Below are positions 25,081-35,114 of a stretch of 64,000 nt of DNA, one piece after another (within the stretch, counting starts at the first letter, position 1; the number at the start of each line of letters is the position of its first letter). Source of the stretch: Dehalococcoidales bacterium (GTDB lineage: Bacteria > Chloroflexota > Dehalococcoidia > Dehalococcoidales > UBA2162); contig JAFGCW010000082.1 of assembly GCA_016932435.1 (NCBI GenBank), positions 13,550 through 77,549 on the forward strand, given 5' to 3'. The notes under the pieces are model-generated. The model made no database searches and was not told the DNA's origin. It was given only the letters and a program-made list of their open reading frames with translations. The position numbers and the translations under genes were made by a program.

Positions 25081-26547
25081 ATGATCCAGAAGGGAAAATT
25101 GACCAAGATTGTCGGTGCCGGCAATGTCAGCGATGATCCTGCCGTACTGGAAGAGTATTCCAGTGATGTCAGTTTCGTTAACAGGATAAGACCGGTATGC
25201 GTTGTTAAACCTGCTGATGCCAAGCAGATCCAGAAACTGGTTAATCTTGCCAACGAGACACAGACCCCGCTGGTGCCGGTCAGTTCAGGACCACCGCATT
25301 TCCGTGGCGATACCATACCGGGAATCGGAGGAGCCGTGGTGGTAGACCTGAGCAGAATGAATAAGATTATAAGCGTCGACCGTCCCCGCAGGGTGGCGAT
25401 GGTCGAACCGGGGGTAACCTTCGGAGAACTGATACCCGCTGCTGAGAAAGAAGGTATCAGGTTGAATATGCCGTTGATACCCCGGAAATCAAAGACCGTA
25501 GTCGGCAGTTTACTGGAAAGAGAACCGGTGATAATGCCCAAGTACCAGTGGGATATCTCGGATCCTCTGGCATGTGTCGAGGTAATTTTCGGTTCGGGAG
25601 ACGAATTCAGGACCGGTCAGGCAGCCGGACCCGGTTCCGTGGAAGAACAGTGGAAGGTCGGCGGTATACAGAAAGCGCCCTATGGACCGGGAGTCGCTTC
25701 ATGGCACCGTATAATCCAGGGTTCGCAGGGGACAATAGGTATCGTCACCTGGGCTTCGATGCGATGCGAGTTACTGCCAAGCATGGAAGAACCATACGTC
25801 GTCGGTTCGAATGACCTCGATACGCTGATGGACATGATTTCATGGCTTGTCAGACTGAGAATGGTCAACGAGTGTTTCATTCTCAATAATGTGAACCTGG
25901 CGGCTATATCAGCGAAAAAATGGCCGAAAGATTACCAGAAATTAAGAGATTCATTACCTCCGTGGATACTGTTCTACAATGTTGCCGGTTATGAAGTTTA
26001 TCCTGACGAACGTATCAGCTCCCAGGTAAAAGGTATTACCGATATAACCCAGCGACTGGGTATCGAGGCGGTAAAATCGGTGGGTGATGTATCTGCCAAT
26101 GAAATACTGAAGGCAGTACAGCAGCCATCGACAGAACCATACTGGAAACTGCGCTACAAAGGAGCATGCGAAGACATCATGTTCCTGACCATTAACGATA
26201 AATTGGACAACCAGATTTATGCCATGTACAACCAGGTAGAGAAAGCAGGATATCCTGCGTCGGATATGGGTATATATATTCAACCGATAGTCCAGGGGAC
26301 GGGCGTTCACTGTGAATTCAACCTGTTCTATGATCCCGACAATTCGGGTGAAGCGGGTAAGGTGAAGGAACTGTCTTCTTCAGCCGTGAAAGCATTACTC
26401 GGAAGAGATGCCTTCTTCTCGAGACCTTACGGACCGAACACGGGAATGATCGTCAACCGGGACGCGGCATCGATAAAAGTCCTGAACAAACTGAAGAATA
26501 TGTTCGATCCGAACCACGTAATGAATCCCGGAAAGGTGTGCTTCTAA
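25081..26547 (+). CDS. FAD-binding oxidoreductase (GlcD-like), subunit 1
   Basis: 488 residues from the ATG at 25081 (GGAAAGGAGG upstream). N-terminal FAD_binding_4 (PCMH/VAO) domain: VCVVKPADAKQIQKLVNLAN, PVSSGPPHFRGDT, VVVDLSRMNKII; a GTIGIVTWASMR segment ends the domain, and the C terminus has the FDPNHVMNPGKVCF motif typical of GlcD/D-lactate dehydrogenase-type flavoproteins. The usual Gly-rich pyrophosphate loop is altered (PRKSKTVVGSLLERE). It is expected to oxidise a 2-hydroxy acid or similar substrate and pass electrons to the Fe-S protein encoded next. Confidence 0.88.
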   Translation: MIQKGKLTKIVGAGNVSDDPAVLEEYSSDVSFVNRIRPVCVVKPADAKQIQKLVNLANETQTPLVPVSSGPPHFRGDTIPGIGGAVVVDLSRMNKIISVDRPRRVAMVEPGVTFGELIPAAEKEGIRLNMPLIPRKSKTVVGSLLEREPVIMPKYQWDISDPLACVEVIFGSGDEFRTGQAAGPGSVEEQWKVGGIQKAPYGPGVASWHRIIQGSQGTIGIVTWASMRCELLPSMEEPYVVGSNDLDTLMDMISWLVRLRMVNECFILNNVNLAAISAKKWPKDYQKLRDSLPPWILFYNVAGYEVYPDERISSQVKGITDITQRLGIEAVKSVGDVSANEILKAVQQPSTEPYWKLRYKGACEDIMFLTINDKLDNQIYAMYNQVEKAGYPASDMGIYIQPIVQGTGVHCEFNLFYDPDNSGEAGKVKELSSSAVKALLGRDAFFSRPYGPNTGMIVNRDAASIKVLNKLKNMFDPNHVMNPGKVCF

Positions 26548-26598
26548 TGAGGATTTATAAAGGTGGGATATTACTGAATAATACAGGAGGTAGCTAAG

Positions 26599-27864
26599 AT
26601 GGGACTGGAACAATACCAGGGCGATATGGATATGTGCTGCCGCTGCTCTACCTGCAAGTTTATCCCGATGCAACAGGTAAAAGGAGAACAGTACGCAAAC
26701 GTGTGCCCCAGTATAGCACGATATAATTTTCACGCATATTCAGCCGGTGGCAGACTGAATATCGGCTCAGTCATGCTGAAAGAAGGCTTCAATTACACCG
26801 ACAGGCTGCTGGATATAGTCTACAACTGCCAGATGTGCGGGGCCTGCGGTGTTTCCTGCAATTACGCAATGGACATGGAGGTCCTGGAACCGATACACGA
26901 GTTCAGGATAAAGACGATCGAAGACGGTCATACCAATCCGGCCCTGGATAAGGTAATAGCCGGTCTGAAGAAAACCGGAGCGATGGTACCGGTAAAAGGT
27001 AAACGGGGCGACTGGGCCAAAGGACTGACTATCAAAGACGCCACCAAGGAAAAGGTGGAGGTCCTTCTACACGTCGGATGCCTGGTGAGTTACGATACGG
27101 AAATGCAAAAACTGGCAAAATCTACCGTGAAGATACTCCAGAAAGCCGGTGTTGATTTCGGGATTGCCGGTGACGCGGAAACATGCTGCGGCGGACGGGC
27201 TTACCAGATGGGATATAAAGATGTCTTCATGGCACAGGCCAAGAAAAATGCCTCCGTGATAAAGAAGTCGGGCGCAAAGACGGTAGTCACCATCTGCGCC
27301 GACGGGTACCAGGCGATCAAGGTACTGTACGACAGATATAACCTGAGAGATTATGTCGAGGTACTGCATATTTCCGAGTACATAGACAAGCTGATAAAGG
27401 ATGGAAAACTGAAACCGCGACGCAAGGTCAATCTCGCGGTAACATACCATGATCCCTGCCGTCTCGGCAGACTCGGTGAACCGTGGGTGCACTGGGAAGG
27501 AAAGAAAATTCCGGGAGACAGGTTCGTTTTCGATCCGCCCAAACCTTATCGACGAGGTACCAACGGCGTCTATGAACCGCCCAGGGATGTTATCCGGGCA
27601 ATTCCCGGTATCAGATTTACCGAGATGACAAGGATTAAAGAATATTCATGGTGTTGTGGTGCCGGTGGCGGCGTGAGTGAGTCCAATCCTGAGTTCGCGG
27701 TCTGGACATCACAGGACAGGATCAATGAGGCAACATCTACCGGAGCTGAAGCTATTGTAACGGCCTGCCCCTGGTGTGAAAAAACACTGAACGAGGCTGT
27801 GAAAGAAAGCGGCAGCAATATGAAAGTTTACGACATAGTCGAACTCGTGGAAAAGGCAATATAG
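26599..27864 (+). CDS. Fe-S oxidoreductase with CCG domains (GlcF/HdrD-like)
   Basis: 421 residues. Two 4Fe-4S-type Cys groups lie at the N terminus (CCRCSTC...CP and CQMCGACGVSCN). Two CCG domains follow: VGCLVSYD...TCCGGRAYQ around 153-205 and HDPCRLGR...WCCGAGGG around 285-360, which in HdrB/GlcF bind a noncubane or 4Fe-4S cluster. It should carry electrons between the two flavoproteins and an unknown acceptor. An AGGAGG site precedes the ATG; the gene lies between two FAD-protein genes. Confidence 0.9.
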   Translation: MGLEQYQGDMDMCCRCSTCKFIPMQQVKGEQYANVCPSIARYNFHAYSAGGRLNIGSVMLKEGFNYTDRLLDIVYNCQMCGACGVSCNYAMDMEVLEPIHEFRIKTIEDGHTNPALDKVIAGLKKTGAMVPVKGKRGDWAKGLTIKDATKEKVEVLLHVGCLVSYDTEMQKLAKSTVKILQKAGVDFGIAGDAETCCGGRAYQMGYKDVFMAQAKKNASVIKKSGAKTVVTICADGYQAIKVLYDRYNLRDYVEVLHISEYIDKLIKDGKLKPRRKVNLAVTYHDPCRLGRLGEPWVHWEGKKIPGDRFVFDPPKPYRRGTNGVYEPPRDVIRAIPGIRFTEMTRIKEYSWCCGAGGGVSESNPEFAVWTSQDRINEATSTGAEAIVTACPWCEKTLNEAVKESGSNMKVYDIVELVEKAI

Positions 27865-27878
27865 GGGGTGAATGAAAA

Positions 27879-29348
27879 ATGGCATTAAGTAAAGAAGTAT
27901 ACAAAGAATTCGAAGACGTTGTCGGAGAAGAAAATATCTGTGCCGATCCGGCTATAATGCCTGCGTATTATTCAACTGATTTCGCTGCGGTGATTCTTCC
28001 GAAAGACACAGCGGAAGTCCAGGCTCTAGTCAAGCTCTGCAATAAGCACAAGAAGAAGTTCAGGCCGATATGCACCGGCTGGTCCGGAGCTTTCCCTAAG
28101 GATATTATTCTCATGGATCTCAGGAGAATGAACAAGATAATAGAGATAAATGAGAAGAACATGTACGCCGTGGTTGAACCGTACGTGATATCATCCCAGT
28201 TGCAGGCTGAACTGTTCAAGCGAGGTTTGAATTTCTGTATTAAGGGCGCCGGGACCAACTGCTCGGCAATGCTCAGGGGTCACGGCCATATGGACCAGAG
28301 TACCGGCGGTGACGACCGCAACCACCTGGCTATCGAATGGGTTACGCCCGAAGGCGATATCGTCAGGTCGGGTGCACTCGGTTCGGCCGATGAATGGTTC
28401 TGCGGCGACGGACCTGGACCATCACTGAGAAGTATTCTGACAAGCGCGGTTCCACCCGGAGTTACTCCCGGAGTCTTCACAAAAGCAGCGATAAAACTTT
28501 ACCACTGGTCGGGACCATCCGTGTATGACATCAAGGGTGTTTCGCCGAACTATCACCTGGAAGAGATTCCACCCAACATGATGGCGCGGTACTACAGCTT
28601 CCCGTCGGTAGAGAAAATGTGGCAGGCTGAAATAGCCCTCGGTGAAAATGAGATATGTTTTGAGCTGATGGGGTTCAATATATCGATGGTCGCAGCGAAC
28701 ATCACCACCAGCAACGAGGAAGAAGAAGAGGTATTCAGCAAACTGAATGCCGAAGTGAAAGGTCCAGGCTTCTTCGTAATCGTCATGGGCAACGACGCGG
28801 AAGATTTTGCCTTCAAGAAGAAAGCTCTGGAGAAAATATGCACCGATGCCGGTGGAGAATCGTTAAAATCCGTCGAAGACCCGAGGATCGAGGGAATACT
28901 AATGGCGCAATGTACCAGGATATCGGCCTCTATAAGAGAAACGTTCCGCAATGGCGGCGCCTTTAACTCCATACCGATCATGGGGCAGAGAGATCTGACT
29001 ATAAGATGGGCTATCGGAGCAGGTGAAGCCAAGAAACCTTTGATTAAAAAGGGCTATATCGTCGATGACGGCGGGGCTTTCTTCGGCTGGGGTGTCGAAC
29101 AGGGACACCTTGGCAAGACCGAGATATTCTGTAAGTTCGATCCTCGGAATGCAGAAGCGAAAGCCGCTGTCGAACAGTGGCAGAAAGAACAAAACCTCCG
29201 TGCTTTTAAAGAAAGTTACTTCGCTTCCACGATGGGTCCCCAGGACGAGATCGGGCCGGCGCTATCCAACTACCACCTCTGGTGGCAGAACACGATACGG
29301 GCGATCGATCCGAACGGTGTTTCGCCGGAAGGCGGAGCACTGGTCTAG
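27879..29348 (+). CDS. FAD-binding oxidoreductase, subunit 2
   Basis: 489 residues of the same VAO/PCMH class as the first subunit but only distantly similar. FAD-domain features: FAAVILPKDTAEVQALVKLCN, a Trp-Ser-Gly motif (TGWSGAFP), IILMDLRRMNKI, and GAGTNCSAMLRGHGHM as the pyrophosphate loop, followed by PPGVTPGVFTKAAIKLYHW. No Fe-S motif. It starts 14 bp after the Fe-S gene with GGGGGTGA upstream, and the operon ends in a strong terminator just after. Possibly the actual substrate subunit, while subunit 1 is an electron-transfer partner, or the reverse. Confidence 0.85.
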   Translation: MALSKEVYKEFEDVVGEENICADPAIMPAYYSTDFAAVILPKDTAEVQALVKLCNKHKKKFRPICTGWSGAFPKDIILMDLRRMNKIIEINEKNMYAVVEPYVISSQLQAELFKRGLNFCIKGAGTNCSAMLRGHGHMDQSTGGDDRNHLAIEWVTPEGDIVRSGALGSADEWFCGDGPGPSLRSILTSAVPPGVTPGVFTKAAIKLYHWSGPSVYDIKGVSPNYHLEEIPPNMMARYYSFPSVEKMWQAEIALGENEICFELMGFNISMVAANITTSNEEEEEVFSKLNAEVKGPGFFVIVMGNDAEDFAFKKKALEKICTDAGGESLKSVEDPRIEGILMAQCTRISASIRETFRNGGAFNSIPIMGQRDLTIRWAIGAGEAKKPLIKKGYIVDDGGAFFGWGVEQGHLGKTEIFCKFDPRNAEAKAAVEQWQKEQNLRAFKESYFASTMGPQDEIGPALSNYHLWWQNTIRAIDPNGVSPEGGALV

Positions 29349-29372
29349 GACTTACTGATTACCTGATAATAG

Positions 29373-29407
29373 AAATCGGCCGGACTAATAGTCCGGCCGA
29401 TTTCTTT
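29373..29407 (+). terminator. Terminator of the FAD / Fe-S / FAD operon
   Basis: A perfect 14-bp stem (29373-29386 with 29390-29403) with a three-base loop and a short T-rich tail, 25 bp after the stop codon. Confidence 0.85.
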
Positions 29408-29410
29408 ACT

Positions 29411-29529
29411 ACGTCATTCCAGCGAAGGCTGGAATCCAGAAATCGTTACAAGAGAAATATACGCCAAATATACAGGAACGGCCTTCTATACCTTTATTTA
29501 CTGGATCCCGTATCAAGTACGGGATAACA
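29411..29529. repeat. MITE-like palindromic intergenic repeat
   Basis: Two small hairpins flank an 80-bp centre. The left end reads CGTCATTCCAGCGAAGGCTG and the right end, read on the other strand, starts TTATCCCGTACTTGATACGG; both continue to a GGA(A/T)TCCAG core, so the ends are imperfect inverted copies. This is the form of a widespread family of dispersed bacterial repeats (TCATTCC...GGAATCCAG). Only one copy is seen in this window. Confidence 0.6.
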
Positions 29530-29541
29530 TCGTTAGATTAT

Positions 29542-30009
29542 CTAATCCCTTGCGTAGGTGACTTCACCTTCATGCTTGTAGCCGTATGAATTGCCGGTGG
29601 TAATGAACATGAACGGCCTGTCTACACGATGCATGTAAAGCGGGCAGTGCTCCAAATCGGCTGGAACAAATACGGCGCAACTCTTTGTTATCAGGTGTTT
29701 TTCGCCGTCTATCCAGAACTCCACCTCACCATGAAGTTCGTATATATCATCCGGGTCGGTTCCGAGGAATACAAGGTATTCATCGAACGGGTGGCTGTGA
29801 GTCTTGTTCTGGACTCCTCCGGTAGAAGGTCTGAGTACCATGTTGGTCTCGAGGTAAAAAGCTCCGGGAAGCTTGCCGTCAAACTCATTGGCAATATAAA
29901 GATTATTTTCCCAGGGCATCTCATTTCCCTTATCACGGCTCTGCGGATGCACCGGATTGGGCGGCGTGTCATAAATATAGTTGATACTGTATTTTGTTCC
30001 TTCGACCAT
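29542..30009 (-). CDS. Small cupin-like protein (third relative)
   Basis: 155 residues. The first cupin motif is complete (KTHSHPFDEYLVF, near residue 68) and the second is VPADLEHCPLYMHRV. The arrangement, an LGTDPDDIYELHGEVEFWI segment between the motifs and an aromatic C terminus match the two cupin genes at 1303-2223, especially FTGNDPAEPDEFEAEVEIS in the second. It is a likely metal-binding protein of unknown function. An AAGGAATAATGG context surrounds the start. Confidence 0.72.
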   Translation of the reverse strand: MVEGTKYSINYIYDTPPNPVHPQSRDKGNEMPWENNLYIANEFDGKLPGAFYLETNMVLRPSTGGVQNKTHSHPFDEYLVFLGTDPDDIYELHGEVEFWIDGEKHLITKSCAVFVPADLEHCPLYMHRVDRPFMFITTGNSYGYKHEGEVTYARD

Positions 30010-30226
30010 TATTCCTTCACTCCATAAAAAAGTATCGCCAGGTTAAAAAATAACCGGCGTAAAGAAATAATAGAGTTTCGAACTTCATGGTGTCAAATTA
30101 CTGTGTTTATATTGATCCATCCTTCAACTGTTACATGGTAAGTACTCCGGAAAAGGCCCTGCCCGTATAATGACAATACAGGAACAACTAATGTAGAATG
30201 TTCGAGATAGTAATACAGTCGGGCAA

Positions 30227-33200
30227 ATGGATATTTCAATAAAAGGGGCCAGCGAACACAATCTTAAAAAAATCGATGCGCACATCGGTGACGGGCTGAC
30301 CGTGGTTACCGGCGTATCCGGGTCAGGTAAAACCTCCCTGGTATTCGATACGCTATATCACGAAGCACGGCGACGACTTTACGACATTATTGCCACCGGC
30401 AGACCCGGAAACCGGCAGCATCAACTGACTCCGGCAAAGGTAGAAGCAATCACCGGGCTTGGGCCTGCAGTCCTTGTCGGACAAAACGTGTTGAATCGAA
30501 ATCCTTTATCCACCCTGGCTTCCGCTTCAGGTCTTCATCCGTTTTTCCGATTACTCTTTACAAACTACGGGACACGTCATTGTCATAAATGTGGCGCTGC
30601 TTTGAAAGTCCGGACTGATAATGAGATCGTGGAACTACTACAGGAGCTGGCAGAGAAAAATACACACCAGGTCTATGTACCGCTGATACGCAACATACGC
30701 GGCAGCCATCGTACGTTATTACGGCAACTGACGGAACAATTCGGTAACGATAACTTGCAGGTTGACGGTCACACGTGGCAGCAACAAATGCTGGATCCAT
30801 CGGACACTCATGATATAGAAGTCATTCTTGGAGATGTGAAGACGGGTGCTTCATCAGTTGTAGTTCGTGAAATTATAAAGAAAGCTGCCGCTTTAGGTTC
30901 GCACGCAATAATAGCTCGAAATAAAGAATCGGATATCACTCTGGCGAATGCTCCTGTCTGTACGTCATGCGGTACCTGGTTTAGTAATCTAGAAACTAAG
31001 TACTTCCACATGGCCTGTCCATACTGTAGCGGCAAGGGCTGCTCTCAATGTCTTAACAGCGGATTACACCCTGAAGCAATTTATGTACAATGGGAAGGGC
31101 TCCGATTTCCTGAGTTACTGTCCAAGACAGTTCAAGATACCCAAAACCTGTTCGTTAGCGCTGTGCTGCCATCAACAGCCCGGCGTCTACACAAGGAAAT
31201 CACGGTCCGGTTAAACGCTCTTGAACGTGTCGGACTAGGATATATCGCCCTGAATCGGCCCTCACCCACCTTGTCCCGAGGAGAATCTCAACGGGTACGA
31301 TTAGCTGTTGTTCTCGCTAACCGGATAGAAGACATGCTTCACATACTGGACGAACCAACTATCGGCTTACATCCGGCGGATGTAGCGCGATTGCTGCCTG
31401 CCTTTCGGGAACTCGCCGGACCCGTAGTGTATGTTGAACACGACAGGATTGCTGCTGCCATGGCTGACCAAGTGATTGATCTGGGTCCCGGCGCCGGCAC
31501 TGAAGGCGGACAGATAGTCTTTACCGGTACGCCGCAGGAATTGTGGTCTGCTGATACTTCCACCGGTCAATATTTCAGCTTGGAAAACCAGGTAACAACA
31601 CCGGAACAGAGGGGAAACCCGGAGAAATTTATATCAATACGCGGTGCCACCAGGCATAATTTAAAGGATATCGACGTCGAAATTCCGGTCGGTAGACTGA
31701 CCGTAATTACAGGAGTATCCGGTTCGGGAAAAAGCACCCTGGTTGAGCATGTACTAGTACCTTCGATACAAGGAGAAATCGCCATTGGATGCAAGGCAGT
31801 CGAAGCTCCACCCCTGAAGGCTATCCTCGTCGATCAAAGTCCTATCGGCAGAAATCCCCGCTCCAATCCGGCTACCTACACGAAATTATCGGATATCATT
31901 CGTGACCTTTTTGCACAGGTAACAGGCTTGTCGGCATCCCATTTTTCTTTTAATCGGCCTGAAGGGTCATGTCCGACCTGCCATGGAATGGGTGCACTCG
32001 AAATGACCATGCAATTCCTGTATTCATCCTGGATCGAGTGCGCTGATTGCGATGGGCAAAGATTTAACGAAGAGGTACTAGCTAAATCTGTCGATTTCGA
32101 AGACAGAAAATTAACGATAGCCGATTTCTATCAGCTATCTATCGCGGAAGCAGCCGCCATATTCTTAAAGGAAGACAGAATACCGGTGAGTAAAGTAAAA
32201 ACGGCTCAGTCAATTCTGCAGGCCTTGATAGATGTAGGCCTTGGTTATCTGCCTTTAGGCCAGCCTTCTCCTTCACTTTCCGGTGGAGAAGCACAGCGTG
32301 TCAAGTTATCAAAATTCCTGGGACGTAACAGACTCGGTGATCAGCTACTCATCATGGATGAGCCGTCTACCGGTCTGCACCCTAAAGACCTCGAAGGGCT
32401 GCTGGTTGTTATCGACCGGCTGGTCAGGACTGGTGCCACTATCGTTATTGTCGAACATAATACCGATATTATTCGAGCTGCAGACTGGGTATTAGATCTT
32501 GGTCCTGGTGCCGGCATAGAAGGTGGAAAGGTACTATTTACCGGACCGCCTGAAAAACTGGTCGAGGTTACCGCCTCAAAAACAGGACAGGCACTAAAGA
32601 ACGAACAATCTGTTACCCCGAATGAGAGTGCCGAACCGGCAAAGAGTGTTTCCGATGGTTATATAAGAATCAGGAATGCACGGGCTAATAATCTCAAGGG
32701 AGTCGATGTAGATATTCCTAAAGGCAAATTGACGGTAGTCACCGGCCTTTCAGGTTCAGGGAAATCCAGTCTGGTAGGCAATATACTCGAAGCGGAAGCG
32801 CACCGACGATATCTTGAATCACTATCGATGTATGAAAGGCAGGGGACACGGGAAGGACCGGAAGCACCGGTTGACTCGATATCCGGAATGGGGATTACCA
32901 TTGCCACAAAAGGTATACAACCTCACCTCTGGAGTGCCCTGACACAATTCACCCGTCGGGCGAGCGTCGGCAGAGCCAGTGAACTCAGTCATTATCTTTC
33001 GGTATTGTTAGCCAACATCGGGCAACGCACCTGTCCTGAGTGCGGATCGACGATGGAATGTGGTGAAGAATGGATCTGTCCTGATTGCCGTACTACGCTT
33101 CCTCTAGCCCAACCCCGTCACTTTAGTACCGATAACTACTCAAGTGTGTGTAAAGAATGTACCGGCGTAGGATCATTACTCCGTCCGAAACCAGAAAAAC

Positions 33201-35110
33201 TGATTATCGATCCGACCAAGCCACTCTGTGACGGAGCTATGTACTCTCCCGGTTACTGGCCTCAGACTTACCTCTGCCAGGACCAGCCTGTCATTCCGGC
33301 ACTGGGAGAACGGTACGGTTTCGATGCTTTTTCAACACCCTGGGATGAAATATCCGAGGAAGGGAAGCAGGCATTTTTGTATGGTGATAACGATCCTGTA
33401 ACGGTAAGTTACCAGAGCAAGAGTACCGGCCAGGTAAAAACATGGACAAACACCTGGGAAGGCTTTTATGGTGGATGGGTACGCGACTGGGATATTCACG
33501 GGACATATACCGAAAAAGTACCATGCCCGGGCTGTCACGGAGCGGGGCTCCGTCCCGAATACCTCTCTTTTAGGCTGGGAGGATACAATATCCATGAACT
33601 GAGCGAGATGTCACTCGACCGTCTGGACCAAGAACTGAATTCGATTATTCTTCCTTCACAGGTTGAGTCAGCAGTACGAACAGCGTATGAGACCGGGCGA
33701 CGTCGTTTGAACTTTTTAAAGAAAGTCGGGTTGGGTTATCTCAATCTGAATCGACCATCGGGTGCGTTATCTGCCGGTGAAGCTCAACGTATACAGCTTG
33801 CCGGTCTACTTGGCAGCCGCCTGACATCTCTGACAATATTACTCGATGAACCATCCCGGGGAATGCATCCCGTTGAACTTGAAGCACTAACCAGAGCACT
33901 ACTGGATCTACGTGATGCAGGCAATACGGTAATCGTGATCGAACATGATTTACAAATAATCAGGGAAGCGGACCATGTCATAGACATAGGGCCTGGGGCC
34001 GGTGTTATGGGAGGTGAGATAGTTGCATCCGGAACGCTGGAGGAAATTACCCGCGCAGATACGATAACCGGAAAGTGGCTGCGAGGGACGGAAAAGATAG
34101 AAAAAAATGAAAACAATACAGACAATGAAAGGAATGAAGGGATAACTATAAGAGGTGCTTGTGAGAATAATCTCCACAATATCGATGTTGATATACCACT
34201 TCACAAAATGGTTGGAATCTGTGGCGTCTCCGGCTCAGGTAAAAGTACATTATTGATAGACACACTGGGCCGGGCACTGGTTCAAAAAACACACACATCA
34301 TCCTTCGCTCGGGAACCGGTCGAACCCGGCAAACATGATTCGATAGAAGGAATCCCTGAAAGGACATATATCGTTGACCAGACCAGGGAAGGTATCCGCA
34401 GTCCCGCGATATTTCTTGGACTGATAAATCCCCTGTTAAAACTGTTTGCTTCAACTCAGGATGCAGCGGCGCTGGGCCTGGATGAAAAGCAGTTGAACAG
34501 TCCGTGTTCAGCCTGTGGCGGAAGAGGAATAACCCGCATGGACATGGGTTTTCTTCCGGACTTGTTCGAAGAATGTGAGATATGTCGAGGAACGGGTTTT
34601 CTCCCTGAAGCCCGTGAAGTACGATACAGGGGAGTATCCTTACCTGAAGTAAACAGTCTGACAATCGATGAAGCCTGTGATTTGTTTTCTGAAGAGAGAA
34701 GAATAGCCCGACCATTAGAAGTAGCCAGTGAAGTAGGTTTGGGATACCTGGTATGGCGCCAGCCTGCCTATACGCTTTCAGGGGGAGAAGCGCAACGACT
34801 GAGAATCGTCAAAGAACTCTGCCGGAAAACTCCGGTAGAAACGCTGTACGTCCTTGACGAACCTTCGGTTGGTCAACATATGGAGGACGTGATTAAGCTG
34901 ATACAGGTACTTAAACGACTCGTTAAAGAAGGCCACAGTTTAATAATTATCGAGCATCACCTGCATATGCTTGCCAGTTGCGATTGGCTGATAGAACTTG
35001 GACCCGGCGGAGGTCAAAACGGTGGGAATATAATCGCTTCCGGTACCCCTGAAGACATCGTATTACTGAATACTCCCACTTCGCGGTATTTAAAGGAGGT
35101 TCTTAAGTAA
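30227..35110 (+). CDS. Tandem UvrA-like protein with four ABC ATPase modules
   Basis: 1627 residues, nearly twice a normal UvrA (about 940). Four P-loops are present: GVSGSGKTS near 29-37, GVSGSGKST near 495, GLSGSGKSS near 841 and GVSGSGKST near 1332; four signature motifs follow: LSRGESQRV, LSGGEAQRV, LSAGEAQRI and LSGGEAQRL, each with a DEP Walker B. CxxC zinc modules (CHKCG, CPYC, CPTCHG, CPECG...CPDC, CPGCHG, CSACGG...CEIC) lie between. It looks like two UvrA2-like proteins fused end to end (class III UvrA). Such proteins lack clear UvrB-binding evidence and may act in export or drug/DNA-damage tolerance instead of standard repair. A toroid protein gene starts 4 bp later. Confidence 0.92.
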   Translation: MDISIKGASEHNLKKIDAHIGDGLTVVTGVSGSGKTSLVFDTLYHEARRRLYDIIATGRPGNRQHQLTPAKVEAITGLGPAVLVGQNVLNRNPLSTLASASGLHPFFRLLFTNYGTRHCHKCGAALKVRTDNEIVELLQELAEKNTHQVYVPLIRNIRGSHRTLLRQLTEQFGNDNLQVDGHTWQQQMLDPSDTHDIEVILGDVKTGASSVVVREIIKKAAALGSHAIIARNKESDITLANAPVCTSCGTWFSNLETKYFHMACPYCSGKGCSQCLNSGLHPEAIYVQWEGLRFPELLSKTVQDTQNLFVSAVLPSTARRLHKEITVRLNALERVGLGYIALNRPSPTLSRGESQRVRLAVVLANRIEDMLHILDEPTIGLHPADVARLLPAFRELAGPVVYVEHDRIAAAMADQVIDLGPGAGTEGGQIVFTGTPQELWSADTSTGQYFSLENQVTTPEQRGNPEKFISIRGATRHNLKDIDVEIPVGRLTVITGVSGSGKSTLVEHVLVPSIQGEIAIGCKAVEAPPLKAILVDQSPIGRNPRSNPATYTKLSDIIRDLFAQVTGLSASHFSFNRPEGSCPTCHGMGALEMTMQFLYSSWIECADCDGQRFNEEVLAKSVDFEDRKLTIADFYQLSIAEAAAIFLKEDRIPVSKVKTAQSILQALIDVGLGYLPLGQPSPSLSGGEAQRVKLSKFLGRNRLGDQLLIMDEPSTGLHPKDLEGLLVVIDRLVRTGATIVIVEHNTDIIRAADWVLDLGPGAGIEGGKVLFTGPPEKLVEVTASKTGQALKNEQSVTPNESAEPAKSVSDGYIRIRNARANNLKGVDVDIPKGKLTVVTGLSGSGKSSLVGNILEAEAHRRYLESLSMYERQGTREGPEAPVDSISGMGITIATKGIQPHLWSALTQFTRRASVGRASELSHYLSVLLANIGQRTCPECGSTMECGEEWICPDCRTTLPLAQPRHFSTDNYSSVCKECTGVGSLLRPKPEKLIIDPTKPLCDGAMYSPGYWPQTYLCQDQPVIPALGERYGFDAFSTPWDEISEEGKQAFLYGDNDPVTVSYQSKSTGQVKTWTNTWEGFYGGWVRDWDIHGTYTEKVPCPGCHGAGLRPEYLSFRLGGYNIHELSEMSLDRLDQELNSIILPSQVESAVRTAYETGRRRLNFLKKVGLGYLNLNRPSGALSAGEAQRIQLAGLLGSRLTSLTILLDEPSRGMHPVELEALTRALLDLRDAGNTVIVIEHDLQIIREADHVIDIGPGAGVMGGEIVASGTLEEITRADTITGKWLRGTEKIEKNENNTDNERNEGITIRGACENNLHNIDVDIPLHKMVGICGVSGSGKSTLLIDTLGRALVQKTHTSSFAREPVEPGKHDSIEGIPERTYIVDQTREGIRSPAIFLGLINPLLKLFASTQDAAALGLDEKQLNSPCSACGGRGITRMDMGFLPDLFEECEICRGTGFLPEAREVRYRGVSLPEVNSLTIDEACDLFSEERRIARPLEVASEVGLGYLVWRQPAYTLSGGEAQRLRIVKELCRKTPVETLYVLDEPSVGQHMEDVIKLIQVLKRLVKEGHSLIIIEHHLHMLASCDWLIELGPGGGQNGGNIIASGTPEDIVLLNTPTSRYLKEVLK

Positions 35111-35114
35111 TAAA

